A stretch of 64,000 bases of DNA from Neospora caninum Liverpool (taxonomy: Eukaryota > Apicomplexa > Conoidasida > Eucoccidiorida > Sarcocystidae). This document shows positions 29,255-39,800 of this stretch, piece by piece (the first letter of the stretch is position 1; every line of letters starts with the position of its first letter). The stretch covers positions 6,434,839 to 6,498,838 of the forward strand of contig NC_018395.1 of NCBI RefSeq assembly GCF_000208865.1. The letters run 5' to 3'. A program made the translations under genes and the position numbers. A model generated the notes under the pieces. The model was not told the origin of the DNA and made no database searches. It saw only the letters and a program-made list of their open reading frames with translations.

Positions 29255-30811
29255 ATGGTGTCAGGGACGTGGCATTATCTGGTGCTGTTCACCGTTGTAA
29301 TACTGCGTTTCGGCGAGACGGCTGTCTGGGGCCTTCGGTACCAAGGGGCCGACGACTGGAACTCACTAGCGGCCGACGCGCCTCATGTCGCCTCAGAGCC
29401 GGCAGAGAGTGGCAATGCAGCCTCTTGGGCACTCCAGTCTTTTTTTCAAGCTTCCACAGGCAAAGCGGCCAATGGAAGTCCCAGGCGAGGCCTGAGACAC
29501 CGAGTTGCCGCCGGATTTAGGCGGCTGGGGGACCGAGCACGCAGAGCTCTAGGTCGGATCAGAGGTCGCCGCGGCGCTCAGCTTCCAGTTAGGCGAGCTG
29601 ACAGTGAAGCAGGTCTCATGGGTACCGAAGGCACATACAGGGAAAGAGAGGGCATAGGCTCTACTCAGTCCCTGCCTGACGACAGAATTATGGACAGCGG
29701 GGCCTCGCCAGAACAGCCCGTAGAATCTCCATCTGTTCCGTCGCCATCCGGCCCTGCAACAGATGAGCCACCGCCAACACCCAAACGCCCAGGACTGTCC
29801 CCACAAGTACCGCCCAGAACTCCTCTGCCAGTGCCTACACGGAGCCCCAGCCAAGTAATTACTGCTCTAAAGGAAACGTCCGGCCAGTTAGAAGACGTGG
29901 GAGGCAAGCATAAAGAGGGCACTGACGACGATACCCAGAAGCATAATGCATGGCTAAAAACCGTAGCTGTGCGATGGCTGAGTGAACACTGTGACAATTT
30001 GGATCAAGCTCGGAGCCTTCTGGAGAGCGCCGACATGGATGAACATACGCGCAAGCAGGTCTCTGCAGCTTTACACCGGGGACTTCATGCTCGCGATTTA
30101 GTACACACCAAACTTGGAGTAGAGTACCCGCTGGACGGCTGCGGCGGGCCTTCGCCACAACCGCCACCAGAAACTCCACCGGCTACTAAGCCGACACCGG
30201 CTCATCCAGGCCAGTCCCCCAAAACTCCACCGGCTACTAAGCCGACACCGGCTCATCCAGGCCAGTCCCCCAAAACTCCACCGGCTACTAAGCCGACACC
30301 GGCTCCTCGAGGCCAGTCCCCCAAAACTCCACCGGCTACTAAGCCGACACCGGCTCCTCGAGGCCAGTCCCCCAAAACTCCACCAGCTACTAAGCCGACA
30401 CCGCCTCCTCGAGGCCAGTCCCCCCAAACTCCACCGGCTACTAAGCCGACGCCTGTCCCTTCGCCGGAGTCGGTACCCAGAGCCCCTCTGCCACAGCCGT
30501 CTCGAACGCCCAGTGAAGTGGTCAACAGAATGAATCAGTCGTCCATGATGTTACAATCCTTCGCAAGCCAGGCGTACCGGGGTACTGACCCCGAGAAACT
30601 CAGGAACAATGAATCGCTCAAACTTAAAGCAACGGTGTACAGGAATGACCACTGCGATGATATTGACGAAGCAAAAGCCCTTCTGGCCCGTAATGACATG
30701 CGTCAGACGGAGAGCTTTCGGGTCGCTGCAGCCCTTGATCGGGCAAGGCTAGCTCGCGATGCAGCTAAGGAAAAACTTGGAGTAGAGTTCCCGCCGGATC
30801 GGTGCCAGTGA
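29255..30811 (+). CDS. Secreted proline-rich repeat protein, copy B (518 aa)
   Basis: I do not recognise a named family. The ATG sits in the context TTAGCGATGG. Residues 1 to about 26 form a signal peptide (hydrophobic YLVLFTVVIL). Residues 77-107 are an arginine-rich amphipathic stretch (RRGLRHRVAAGFRRLGDR and following), like the segments that bind the vacuole membrane in rhoptry ROP2-family proteins; that resemblance is inference. A variable linker follows, then module 1 (about 110 residues, from SPSQVITAL to GVEYPLDGC), six 17-residue repeats with core TPPATKPTP, and module 2 (from TPSEVVNRM to GVEFPPDRCQ). Modules 1 and 2 are clearly homologous: both have a HCD(N/D)(L/I)D(Q/E)A helix and a KLGVE(Y/F)P ending. 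There are no introns. It is probably a rhoptry or dense-granule protein exported into the vacuole or host cell. Confidence 0.85.
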   Translation: MVSGTWHYLVLFTVVILRFGETAVWGLRYQGADDWNSLAADAPHVASEPAESGNAASWALQSFFQASTGKAANGSPRRGLRHRVAAGFRRLGDRARRALGRIRGRRGAQLPVRRADSEAGLMGTEGTYREREGIGSTQSLPDDRIMDSGASPEQPVESPSVPSPSGPATDEPPPTPKRPGLSPQVPPRTPLPVPTRSPSQVITALKETSGQLEDVGGKHKEGTDDDTQKHNAWLKTVAVRWLSEHCDNLDQARSLLESADMDEHTRKQVSAALHRGLHARDLVHTKLGVEYPLDGCGGPSPQPPPETPPATKPTPAHPGQSPKTPPATKPTPAHPGQSPKTPPATKPTPAPRGQSPKTPPATKPTPAPRGQSPKTPPATKPTPPPRGQSPQTPPATKPTPVPSPESVPRAPLPQPSRTPSEVVNRMNQSSMMLQSFASQAYRGTDPEKLRNNESLKLKATVYRNDHCDDIDEAKALLARNDMRQTESFRVAAALDRARLARDAAKEKLGVEFPPDRCQ

Positions 30812-31281
30812 GATTCAGTTCCGTGAGAATCTCGGATTCGCGACTTCGATTAGCAAGAGGAGTCGGAAGAACCCCTTTCTCTCTCCTGGACTGGTGAGGC
30901 GCGTCAAGACACGCTCTAGCCGCTCCTTTGGCTCACCTCGGAAACTGCGCGGCCGTGTAGGCGGCGGGACTTCCTCCGCGATGATTTTGTCTTAGGGAGC
31001 AGCCGCTTGAGATTATAGCCGAGTCACCGGTGGCGGTGAACGCCACCGGCTACGCCGGCAGGAAGTCACAATAATGCTGCGGATGCTGAAGAGCGTGATG
31101 CACAGCGAAGGCGACCAAGAGGACTACAAAAGGCAGGTCGCACTCGACGTGGAGTATGGCCCAACCGCAAGCGGTGAGCTTGGTCGCCACATGTGATTTT
31201 CTTTCCGGATCCGGCAGCACATGCTTCCGCACGACGGGGGGAGGGAGGGAACGGATATCCCTGAGGCATCTGCCTCTTTTT

Positions 31282-31800
31282 GCGTGTCTCTCTCCATTCC
31301 TCCAGGCGCTTCCGCTCCCCAGGGTTCGTCTGTGGGGAGGCAGCTGCTGTGAACTCGACTGGCGTCTTCTCCCTCCCGCCGCCTCCTCTCTCTGTCCTGT
31401 TTCCTCACCCGCTGCCCCCGTCTGTTCTCTCGTCTCCTCTTCTCCCTTCTACCTCTCTGTCCCCGCAGTCTGCCTCTCTGTTTTCCCCCACCCCCCACCC
31501 CCCGTGTGTCGCGGCCGCTCTTCACCGCTGCTTCCGCGCATCTGCCATCTCTCCTCTTCAGGAGTTTCTCCTTCCGCTCTTGCTGTCCCCTTCTCACGAC
31601 TTGTTTGTCCTCTCGCGCATGCACTCGGGCAAATCGCTAGCTGTGCACCTCGCTGTGGTTCTGCGTCTGCTGGAAGGCGACAAGAGAGCGAACGCCAACG
31701 CGGTTGAGCGGGAGGCTCGGCCGCACGCGACGCAGAATCCTCAGGGGACGCTCGAGAAAGGGGAGGAGACGGCGTCTCCTCAATGTATTTTTCTTCCCTG
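31282..31800 (+). pseudogene. Captured DEAD-box helicase exon-1 fragment, unit 1
   Basis: About 500 bases match 43431-43932 of the helicase gene in this window, covering the Q-motif-like region (SPLQ then FLLP), the P-loop HSGKS and sequence up to PQCIFL. An 18-base insertion lies before CVAAALHRCF. Homology stops abruptly at both ends: on the left the proline-rich gene's 3' flank, on the right the block with AAAGACCAGT. The frame stays open and runs on into about 130 unrelated codons to 32197, but there is no ATG before the P-loop region. Confidence 0.88.
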
Positions 31801-32349
31801 CTACCTTCCCATTTTTTTCAAAGACCAGTTTCGTTGTGTACTGTCATGTTGCCAACAGGCACCGCAGTGCCTCGGTCCTTCCGTGAACCGCCATCGATTA
31901 AAAAATTGTAGAAGCCCGGGTGTCTCATCGAACCACGAAGCGTGGAACGCCTACCACCATCGGAATGGCCGTACATCATTAGGGAACGAGACAACCGAGC
32001 AATGTGTCTCCTCACAGGCTCGTGGGTGGAGCATAAGCGCAGGAGTGCATCAGCAGCATCCACTTCAGTGCTCGTGTTCACCCCCTACCCTAGGTCTTTT
32101 TGTTCGCCACACAGTACCTTGCGTGCACCTGCCACACAGACCACGTCGCACACTCACTTACTCCGACGTCCGAAGGCCCGGAAGGAATCAAAACTGACTT
32201 GTACAGCACTCCAGGGATGCGCGAGACAAAAGTACTACTCACATGCGAATATGATCAGTACTATCGTACTCGAAGTGGTGTGAACACTTTCCCCTTGACA
32301 CCACAATTATATAAATATATCGTACTTGAATGGTGTGTTCTAGCACATT
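31801..32349. other. Array spacer downstream of helicase fragment, unit 1
   Basis: This holds the AAAGACCAGT block and then sequence with no recognised gene. The same spacer recurs at 36283-36831 with only a few differences. Confidence 0.7.
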
Positions 32350-33124
32350 ATGGTGGCCGATGCTCGCCATTCACCCTCCTTTAAATTCTTGCTGGTATAC
32401 TTCTGCGCTTCGCATACTTCCCAGTAGACAAGGTTCCAGGCCTCCCGAGGGAGCACGCCTGGGGTTTTGCGAATCCCCTCAAGGCACCAGCGTAGTGGAG
32501 TGGCCCAGTGGCCCCGCGGGCGCTGATCCTTTGGCGGGATCCCTCAAGAGAAGCGCAAATTCGAAAGGTGTGACTTGGCCATGGTTGACCTGCCAAACGA
32601 GACTTTTCCTCATTACGTTTCGTGTGGAAAATAAATTTTTGTCGTGAACCCTCGTAAACTGTTGGCCTGGTACGCAGCATCCCCACTGCAGTTGCATTTC
32701 TCCCGATGGGGACGGTGTACGGCCCCGGCGCCGGATGTACCGTCAGCTAGCGGCTCCTGTGTAGACACCAACACCACAACAGTGAGGCCGAAAAGACTTC
32801 CATCGTAACATTCCCGTTTTTTAACAAGGAGGGCGTCTGTTGTACATCAACACTAGACACCGCTAATTTGACTGTAGAGTGAAAAGAGTAACCTAGTAGA
32901 TTTGGTGACCGTACTGACCACTGTCTTGTACAGCGCTGGCCCTGTCAAATACTGTCGCTAGGCACCCACGGCGTTGGCGAAACAAGTCAGTGATCCTGGA
33001 GGTTTGGAGGTCGTGACACGTTACGGAAAAGTGTTCTGCGGGCGGCTTGTTTTTCGCTCCATAAAAGCCTGCATACAGCTCCCACGGACATATTTGTTCC
33101 TTCCACTCGTCTCAGTTCTTAGCG

Positions 33125-35293
33125 ATGGTGTCAGGGACGTGGCATTATCTGGTGCTGTTCACCGTTGTAATACTGCGTTTCGGTGAGACGGCTGTCTGGG
33201 GCCTTCGGTACCAAGGGGCCGACGACTGGAACTCACTAGCGGCCGACGCGCCTCATGTCGCCTCAGAGCCGGCAGAGAGTGGCAATGCAGCCTCTTGGGC
33301 ACTCCAGTCTTTTTTTCAAGCTTCCACAGGCAAAGCGGCCAATGGAAGTCCCAGGCGAGGCCTGAGACACCGAGTTGCCGCCGGATTTAGGCGGCTGGGG
33401 GACCGAGCACGCAGAGCTCTAGGTCGGATCAGAGGTCGCCGCGGCGCTCAGCTTCCAGTTAGGCGAGCTGACAGTGAAGCAGGTCTCATGGGTACCGAAG
33501 GCACATACAGGGAAAGAGAGGGCATAGGCTCTACTCAGTCCCTGCCTGACGACAGAATTATGGACAGCGGGGCCTCGCCAGAACAGCCCGTAGAATCTCC
33601 ATCTGTTCCGTCGCCATCCGGCCCTGCAACAGATGAGCCACCGCCAACACCCAAACGCCCAGGACTGTCCCCACAAGTACCGCCCAGAACTCCTCTGCCA
33701 GTGCCTACACGGAGCCCCAGCCAAGTAATTACTGCTCTAAAGGAAACGTCCGGCCAGTTAGAAGACGTGGGAGGCAAGCATAAAGAGGGCACTGACGACG
33801 ATACCCAGAAGCATAATGCATGGCTAAAAACCGTAGCTGTGCGATGGCTGAGTGAACACTGTGACAATTTGGATCAAGCTCGGAGCCTTCTGGAGAGCGC
33901 CGACATGGATGAACATACGCGCAAGCAGGTCTCTGCAGCTTTACACCGGGGACTTCATGCTCGCGATTTAGTACACACCAAACTTGGAGTAGAGTACCCG
34001 CTGGACGGCTGCGGCGGGCCTTCGCCACAATCGCCACCAGAAACTCCACCGGCTACTAAGCCGACACCGGCTCATCCAGGCCAGTCCCCCAAAACTCCAC
34101 CGGCTACTAAGCCGACACCGGCTCATCCAGGCCAGTCCCCCAAAACTCCACCGGCTACTAAGCCGACACCTGTCCCTTCGCCGGGGTCGGTACCCAGAGC
34201 TCCTCTGCCAGTGCCTACACGGAGCCCCAGCCAAGTAATTACTGCTCTAAAGGAAACGTCCGGCCAGTTAGAAGACGTGGGAGGCAAGCATAAAGAGGGC
34301 ACTGACGACGATACCCAGAAGCATAATGCATGGCTAAAAACCGTAGCTGTGCGATGGCTGAGTGAACACTGTGACAATTTGGATCAAGCTCGGAGCCTTC
34401 TGGAGAGCGCCGACATGGATGAACATACGCGCAAGCAGGTCTCTGCAGCTTTACACCGGGGACTTCATGCTCGCGATTTAGTACACACCAAACTTGGAGT
34501 AGAGTACCCGCTGGACGGCTGCGGCGGGCCTTCGCCACAATCGCCACCAGAAACTCCACCGGCTACTAAGCCGACACCGGCTCATCCAGGCCAGTCCCCC
34601 AAAACTCCACCGGCTACTAAGCCGACACTGGCTCATCCAGGCCAGTCCCCCAAAACTCCACCGGCTACTAAGCCGACACCGGCTCATCCAGGCCAGTCCC
34701 CCAAAACTCCACCGGCTACTAAGCCGACACCGGCTCATCCAGGCCAGTCCCCCAAAACTCCACCGGCTACTAAGCCGACACCGGCTCATCCAGGCCAGTC
34801 CCCCAAAACTCCACCGGCTACTAAGCCGACACCGGCTCCTCGAGGCCAGTCCCCCCAAACTCCACCGGCTACTAAGCCGACACCGCCTCCTCGAGGCCAG
34901 TCCCCCCAAACTCCACCGGCTACTAAGCCGACGCCTGTCCCTTCGCCGGAGTCGGTACCCAGAGCCCCTCTGCCACAGCCGTCTCGAACGCCCAGTGAAG
35001 TGGTCAACAGAATGAATCAGTCGTCCACGATGTTACAATCCTTCGCAAGCCAGGCGTACCGGGGTTCTGACCCCGAGAAACTCAGGAACAATGAATCGCT
35101 CAAACTTAAAGCAACGGTGTACAGGAATGACCACTGCGATGATATTGACGAAGCAAAAGCCCTTCTGGCCCGTAATGACATGCGTCAGACGGAGAGCTTT
35201 CGGGTCGCTGCAGCCCTTGATCGGGCAAGGCTAGCTCGCGATGCAGCTAAGGAAAAACTTGGAGTAGAGTTCCCGCCGGATCGGTGCCAGTGA
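33125..35293 (+). CDS. Secreted proline-rich repeat protein, copy C (722 aa)
   Basis: The signal peptide, arginine-rich segment (residues 77-107), linker and first module 1 are essentially identical to copy B. The order after that is: three Pro/Thr repeats, a second complete module 1 introduced by SVPRAPLPVPTRSPSQ, eight Pro/Thr repeats (one reading TKPTL), and module 2. The internal duplication of module 1 plus repeats is in frame and nearly exact at the DNA level, which points to recent unequal exchange within the gene. Intronless, same strand and flanks as its neighbours. The function is unknown; a secreted effector or vacuole-membrane protein is likely by architecture. Confidence 0.85.
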   Translation: MVSGTWHYLVLFTVVILRFGETAVWGLRYQGADDWNSLAADAPHVASEPAESGNAASWALQSFFQASTGKAANGSPRRGLRHRVAAGFRRLGDRARRALGRIRGRRGAQLPVRRADSEAGLMGTEGTYREREGIGSTQSLPDDRIMDSGASPEQPVESPSVPSPSGPATDEPPPTPKRPGLSPQVPPRTPLPVPTRSPSQVITALKETSGQLEDVGGKHKEGTDDDTQKHNAWLKTVAVRWLSEHCDNLDQARSLLESADMDEHTRKQVSAALHRGLHARDLVHTKLGVEYPLDGCGGPSPQSPPETPPATKPTPAHPGQSPKTPPATKPTPAHPGQSPKTPPATKPTPVPSPGSVPRAPLPVPTRSPSQVITALKETSGQLEDVGGKHKEGTDDDTQKHNAWLKTVAVRWLSEHCDNLDQARSLLESADMDEHTRKQVSAALHRGLHARDLVHTKLGVEYPLDGCGGPSPQSPPETPPATKPTPAHPGQSPKTPPATKPTLAHPGQSPKTPPATKPTPAHPGQSPKTPPATKPTPAHPGQSPKTPPATKPTPAHPGQSPKTPPATKPTPAPRGQSPQTPPATKPTPPPRGQSPQTPPATKPTPVPSPESVPRAPLPQPSRTPSEVVNRMNQSSTMLQSFASQAYRGSDPEKLRNNESLKLKATVYRNDHCDDIDEAKALLARNDMRQTESFRVAAALDRARLARDAAKEKLGVEFPPDRCQ

Positions 35294-35763
35294 GATTCAG
35301 TTCCGTGAGAATCTCGGATTCGCGACTTCGATTAGCAAGAGGAGTCGGAAGAACCCCTTTCTCTCTCCTGGACTGGTGAGGCGCGTCAAGACACGCTCTA
35401 GCCGCTCCTTTGGCTCACCTCGGAAACTGCGCGGCCGTGTAGGCGGCGGGACTTCCTCCGCGATGATTTTGTCTTAGGGAGCAGCCGCTTGAGATTATAG
35501 CCGAGTCACCGGTGGCGGTGAACGCCACCGGCTACGCCGGCAGGAAGTCACAATAATGCTGCGGATGCTGAAGAGCGTGATGCACAGCGAAGGCGACCAA
35601 GAGGACTACAAAAGGCAGGTCGCACTCGACGTGGAGTATGGCCCAACCGCAAGCGGTGAGCTTGGTCGCCACATGTGATTTTCTTTCCGGATCCGGCAGC
35701 ACATGCTTCCGCACGACGGGGGGAGGGAGGGAACGGATATCCCTGAGGCATCTGCCTCTTTTT

Positions 35764-36282
35764 GCGTGTCTCTCTCCATTCCTCCAGGCGCTTCCGCTCC
35801 CCAGGGTTCGTCTGTGGGGAGGCAGCTGCTGTGAACTCGACTGGCGTCTTCTCCCTCCCGCCGCCTCCTCTCTCTGTCCTGTTTCCTCACCCGCTGCCCC
35901 CGTCTGTTCTCTCGTCTCCTCTTCTCCCTTCTACCTCTCTGTCCCCGCAGTCTGCCTCTCTGTTTTCCCCCACCCCCCACCCCCCGTGTGTCGCGGCCGC
36001 TCTTCACCGCTGCTTCCGCGCATCTGCCATCTCTCCTCTTCAGCAGTTTCTCCTTCCGCTCTTGCTGTCCCCTTCTCACGACTTGTTTGTCCTCTCGCGC
36101 ATGCACTCGGGCAAATCGCTAGCTGTGCACCTCGCTGTGGTTCTGCGTCTGCTGGAAGGCGACAAGAGAGCGAACGCCAACGCGGTTGAGCGGGAGGCTC
36201 GGCCGCACGCGACGCAGAATCCTCAGGGGACGCTCGAGAAAGGGAAGGAGACGGCGTCTCCTCAATGTATTTTTCTTCCCTG
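35764..36282 (+). pseudogene. Captured DEAD-box helicase exon-1 fragment, unit 2
   Basis: Second copy of the helicase fragment, offset by 4,482 bases from the first. At two differing sites (SPLQQ, and KGKE in place of KGEE) it matches the intact helicase gene, while unit 1 has changed. It therefore appears slightly closer to the source, or has been converted. Confidence 0.88.
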
Positions 36283-36831
36283 CTACCTTCCCATTTTTTT
36301 CAAAGACCAGTTTCGTTGTGTACTGTCATGTTGCCAACAGGCACCGCAGTGCCTCGGTCCTTCCGTGAACCGCCATCGATTAAAAAATTGTAGAAGCCCG
36401 GGTGTCTCATCGAACCACGAAGCGTGGAACGCCTACCACCATCGGAATGGCCGTACATCATTAGGGAACGAGACAACCGAGCAATGTGTCTCCTCACAGG
36501 CTCGTGGGTGGAGCATAAGCGCAGGAGTGCATCAGCAGCATCCACTTCAGTGCTCGTGTTCACCCCCTACCCTAGGTCTTTTTGTTCGCCACACAGTACC
36601 TTGCGTGCACCTGCCACACAGACCACGTCGCACACTCACTTACTCCGACGTCCGAAGGCCCGGAAGGAATCAAAACTGACTTGTACAGCACTCCAGGGAT
36701 GCGCGAGACAAAAGTACTACTCACATGCGAATATGATCAGTACTATCGTACTCGAAGTGGTGTGAACACTTTCCCCTTGACACCACAATTATATAAATAT
36801 ATCGTACTTGAATGGTGTGTTCTAGCACATT
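36283..36831. other. Array spacer downstream of helicase fragment, unit 2
   Basis: Counterpart of 31801-32349, with no recognised gene. It ends where unit 3 begins. Confidence 0.7.
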
Positions 36832-39800
36832 ATGGTGGCCGATGCTCGCCATTCACCCTCCTTTAAATTCTTGCTGGTATACTTCTGCGCTTCGCATACT
36901 TCCCAGTAGACAAGGTTCCAGGCCTCCCGAGGGAGCACGCCTGGGGTTTTGCGAATCCCCTCAAGGCACCAGCGTAGTGGAGTGGCCCAGTGGCCCCGCG
37001 GGCGCTGATCCTTTGGCGGGATCCCTCAAGAGAAGCGCAAATTCGAAAGGTGTGACTTGGCCATGGTTGACCTGCCAAACGAGACTTTTCCTCATTATGT
37101 TTCGTGTGGAAAATAAATTTTTGTCGTGAACCCTCGTAAACTGTTGGCCTGGTACGCAGAATCCCCACTGCAGTTGCATTTCTCCCGATGGGGACGGTGT
37201 ACGGCCCCGGCGCCGGATGTACCGTCAGCTAGCGGCTCCTGTGTAGACACCAACACCACAACAGTGAGGCCGAAAAGACTTCCATCGTAACATTCCCGTT
37301 TTTTAACAAGGAGGGCGTCTGTTGTACATCAACACTAGACACCGCTAATTTGACTGTAGAGTGAAAAGAGTAACCTAGTAGATTTGGTGACCGAACGGAC
37401 CACTGTCTTGTACAGCGCTGGCCCTGTCAAATACTGTCGCTAGGCACCCACGGCGTTGGCGAAACAAGTCAGTGATCCTGGAGGTTTGGAGGTCGTGACA
37501 CGTTACGGAAAAGTGTTCTGCGGGCGGCTTGTTTTTCGCTCCATAAAAGCCTGCATACAGCTCCCACGGACATATTTGTTCCTTCCACTCGTCTCAGTTC
37601 TTAGCGATGGGGTCAGAGACGTGGCATTATCTGGTGCTGTTCACCGTTGTAATACTGCGTTTCGGCGAGACGACTGTCTGGGGCCTTCGGTACCAAGGGG
37701 CCGACGACTGGAACTCACTAGCAGCCGACGCGCCTCATGTCGCCTCAGAGCCGGCAGAGAGTGGCAATGCAGCCTCTTGGGCACTCCAGTCTTTTTTTCA
37801 AGCTTCCACAGGCAAAGCGGCCAATGGAAGTCCCAGGCGAGGCCTGAGACACCGAGTTGCCGCCGGATTTAGGCGGCTGGGGGACCGAGCACGCAGAGCT
37901 CTAGGTCGGATCAGAGGTCACCGCGGAAGGCATCCACGTTCTGATCGTCATGCTGCGAGTGAATCAAATCTTTTGGGTACCGGAGGTACTTTCACGGCTA
38001 CAGGGGTTGCAGCCTCGACTACTTCGCTACCTGACCTTCCAGGCCAGGCGAGAGATACGTCCTCAGAGCAACCAACCAAATCTGAAACGACCAGCAAGGA
38101 TGGCGAAACTCCAGGACAACCCACCCAGCCTAAGCAGACTGGCAAGGAAGGAGATGTTTCGCCACAGTCGGTACCCAGAGCTCCTCTGCCAGTGCCTACA
38201 CGGAGCCCCAGCCAAGTAATTACTGCTCTAAAGGAAACGTCCGGCCAGTTAGAAGACGTGGGAGGCAAGCATAAAGAGGGCACTGACGACGATACCCAGA
38301 AGCATAATGCATGGCTAAAAACCGTAGCTGTGCGATGGCTGAGTGAACACTGTGACAATTTGGATCAAGCTCGGAGCCATCTGGAGAGCGCCGACATGGA
38401 TGAACATACGCGCAAGCAGGTCTCTGCAGCTTTACACCGGGGACTTCATGCTCGCGATTTAGTACACACCAAACTTGGAGTAGAGTACCCGCTGGACGGC
38501 TGCGGCGGGCCTTCGCCACAATCGCCACCAGAAACTCCACCGGCTACTAAGCCGACACCGGCTCATCCAGGCCAGTCCCCCAAAACTCCACCGGCTACTA
38601 AGCCGACACCTGTCCCTTCGCCGGGGTCGGTACCCAGAGCTCCTCTGCCAGTGCCTACACGGAGCCCCAGCCAAGTAATTACTGCTCTAAAGGAAACGTC
38701 CGGCCAGTTAGAAGACGTGGGAGGCAAGCATAAAGAGGGCACTGACGACGATACCCAGAAGCATAATGCATGGCTAAAAACCGTAGCTGTGCGATGGCTG
38801 AGTGAACACTGTGACAATTTGGATCAAGCTCGGAGCCATCTGGAGAGCGCCGACATGGATGAACATACGCGCAAGCAGGTCTCTGCAGCTTTACACCGGG
38901 GACTTCATGCTCGCGATTTAGTACACACCAAACTTGGAGTAGAGTACCCGCTGGACGGCTGCGGCGGGCCTTCGCCACAATCGCCACCAGAAACTCCACC
39001 GGCTACTAAGCCGACACCGGCTCATCCAGGCCAGTCCCCCAAAACTCCACCGGCTACTAAGCCGACGCCTGTCCCTTCGCCGGAGTCGGTACCCAGAGCC
39101 CCTCTGCCACAGCCGTCTCGAACGCCCAGTGAAGTGGTCAATAGAATGAATCAGTCGTCCATGACGTTACAATCCTTCGCAAGCCAGGCGTACCGGGGTA
39201 CTGACCCCGAGAAACTCAAGAACAATGAATCGCTCAAACATAAAGCAACGGCGTACAGGAATGACCACTGCGATGATATTGACGAAGCAAAAGCCCTTCT
39301 GGCCCGTAATGACATGCGTCAGAGGGAGAGCTTTCGGGTCGCTGCAGCCCTTGATCGGGCAAGGCAAGCTCGCGATGCAGTTAAGGAAAAGCTTGGAGTA
39401 GAGTTCCCGTCGGATCGGTGCCAGTGAGATTCAGTTCCGTGAGAATCTCGGATTCGCGACTTCGATTAGCAAGAGGAGTCGGAAGAACCCCTTTCTCTCT
39501 CCTGGGCTGGTGAGGCGCGTCAAGACACGCTCTAGCCGCTCCTTTGGCTCACCTCGGAACCTGCGCGGCCGTGTAGGCGGCGGGACTTCCTCCGCGATGA
39601 TTTTGTCTTAGGGAGCAGCCGCTTGAGATTATAGCCGAGTCACCGGTGGCGGTGAACGCCACCGGCTACGCCGGCAGGAAGTCACAATAATGCTGCGGAT
39701 GCTGAAGAGCGTGATGCACAGCGAAGGCGACCAAGAGGACTACAAAAGGCAGGTCGCACTCGACGTGGAGTATGGCCCAACCGCAAGCGGTGAGCTTGGT

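Larger units (their letters stand above)
28482..32349 (+). repeat. Tandem array unit 1 (about 3.87 kb)
   Basis: The unit starts at TGGTGGCCGATGCTCGCC and ends just before the same sequence recurs at 32350. It contains a 773-base 5' flank, proline-rich gene copy B, a 470-base 3' flank, a captured helicase fragment and about 550 bases of further spacer. Outside the repeat-length difference in the gene it is nearly identical to unit 2. The 5' flank has ATAAAA at 29191, 64 bases before the start codon, conserved in all units. Confidence 0.9.
32350..36831 (+). repeat. Tandem array unit 2 (about 4.48 kb)
   Basis: Same order as unit 1: 5' flank, proline-rich gene copy C, 3' flank, helicase fragment and spacer. 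The roughly 612-base excess over unit 1 equals the 204 extra codons of copy C. Flanks differ from unit 1 at only scattered bases. Confidence 0.92.

Noticed and set aside
31280..32197. Treating the chimeric helicase-fragment frame as a functional gene
   Set aside because: No ATG before the P-loop, abrupt homology ends, and absence from unit 3; recorded as a pseudogene with a separate finding.
29255..39427. Idea that the proline-rich array is the MAF1 locus, which is also tandem and proline-rich
   Set aside because: The N-terminus and C-terminal module do not match MAF1 as I remember it, so no symbol was assigned.
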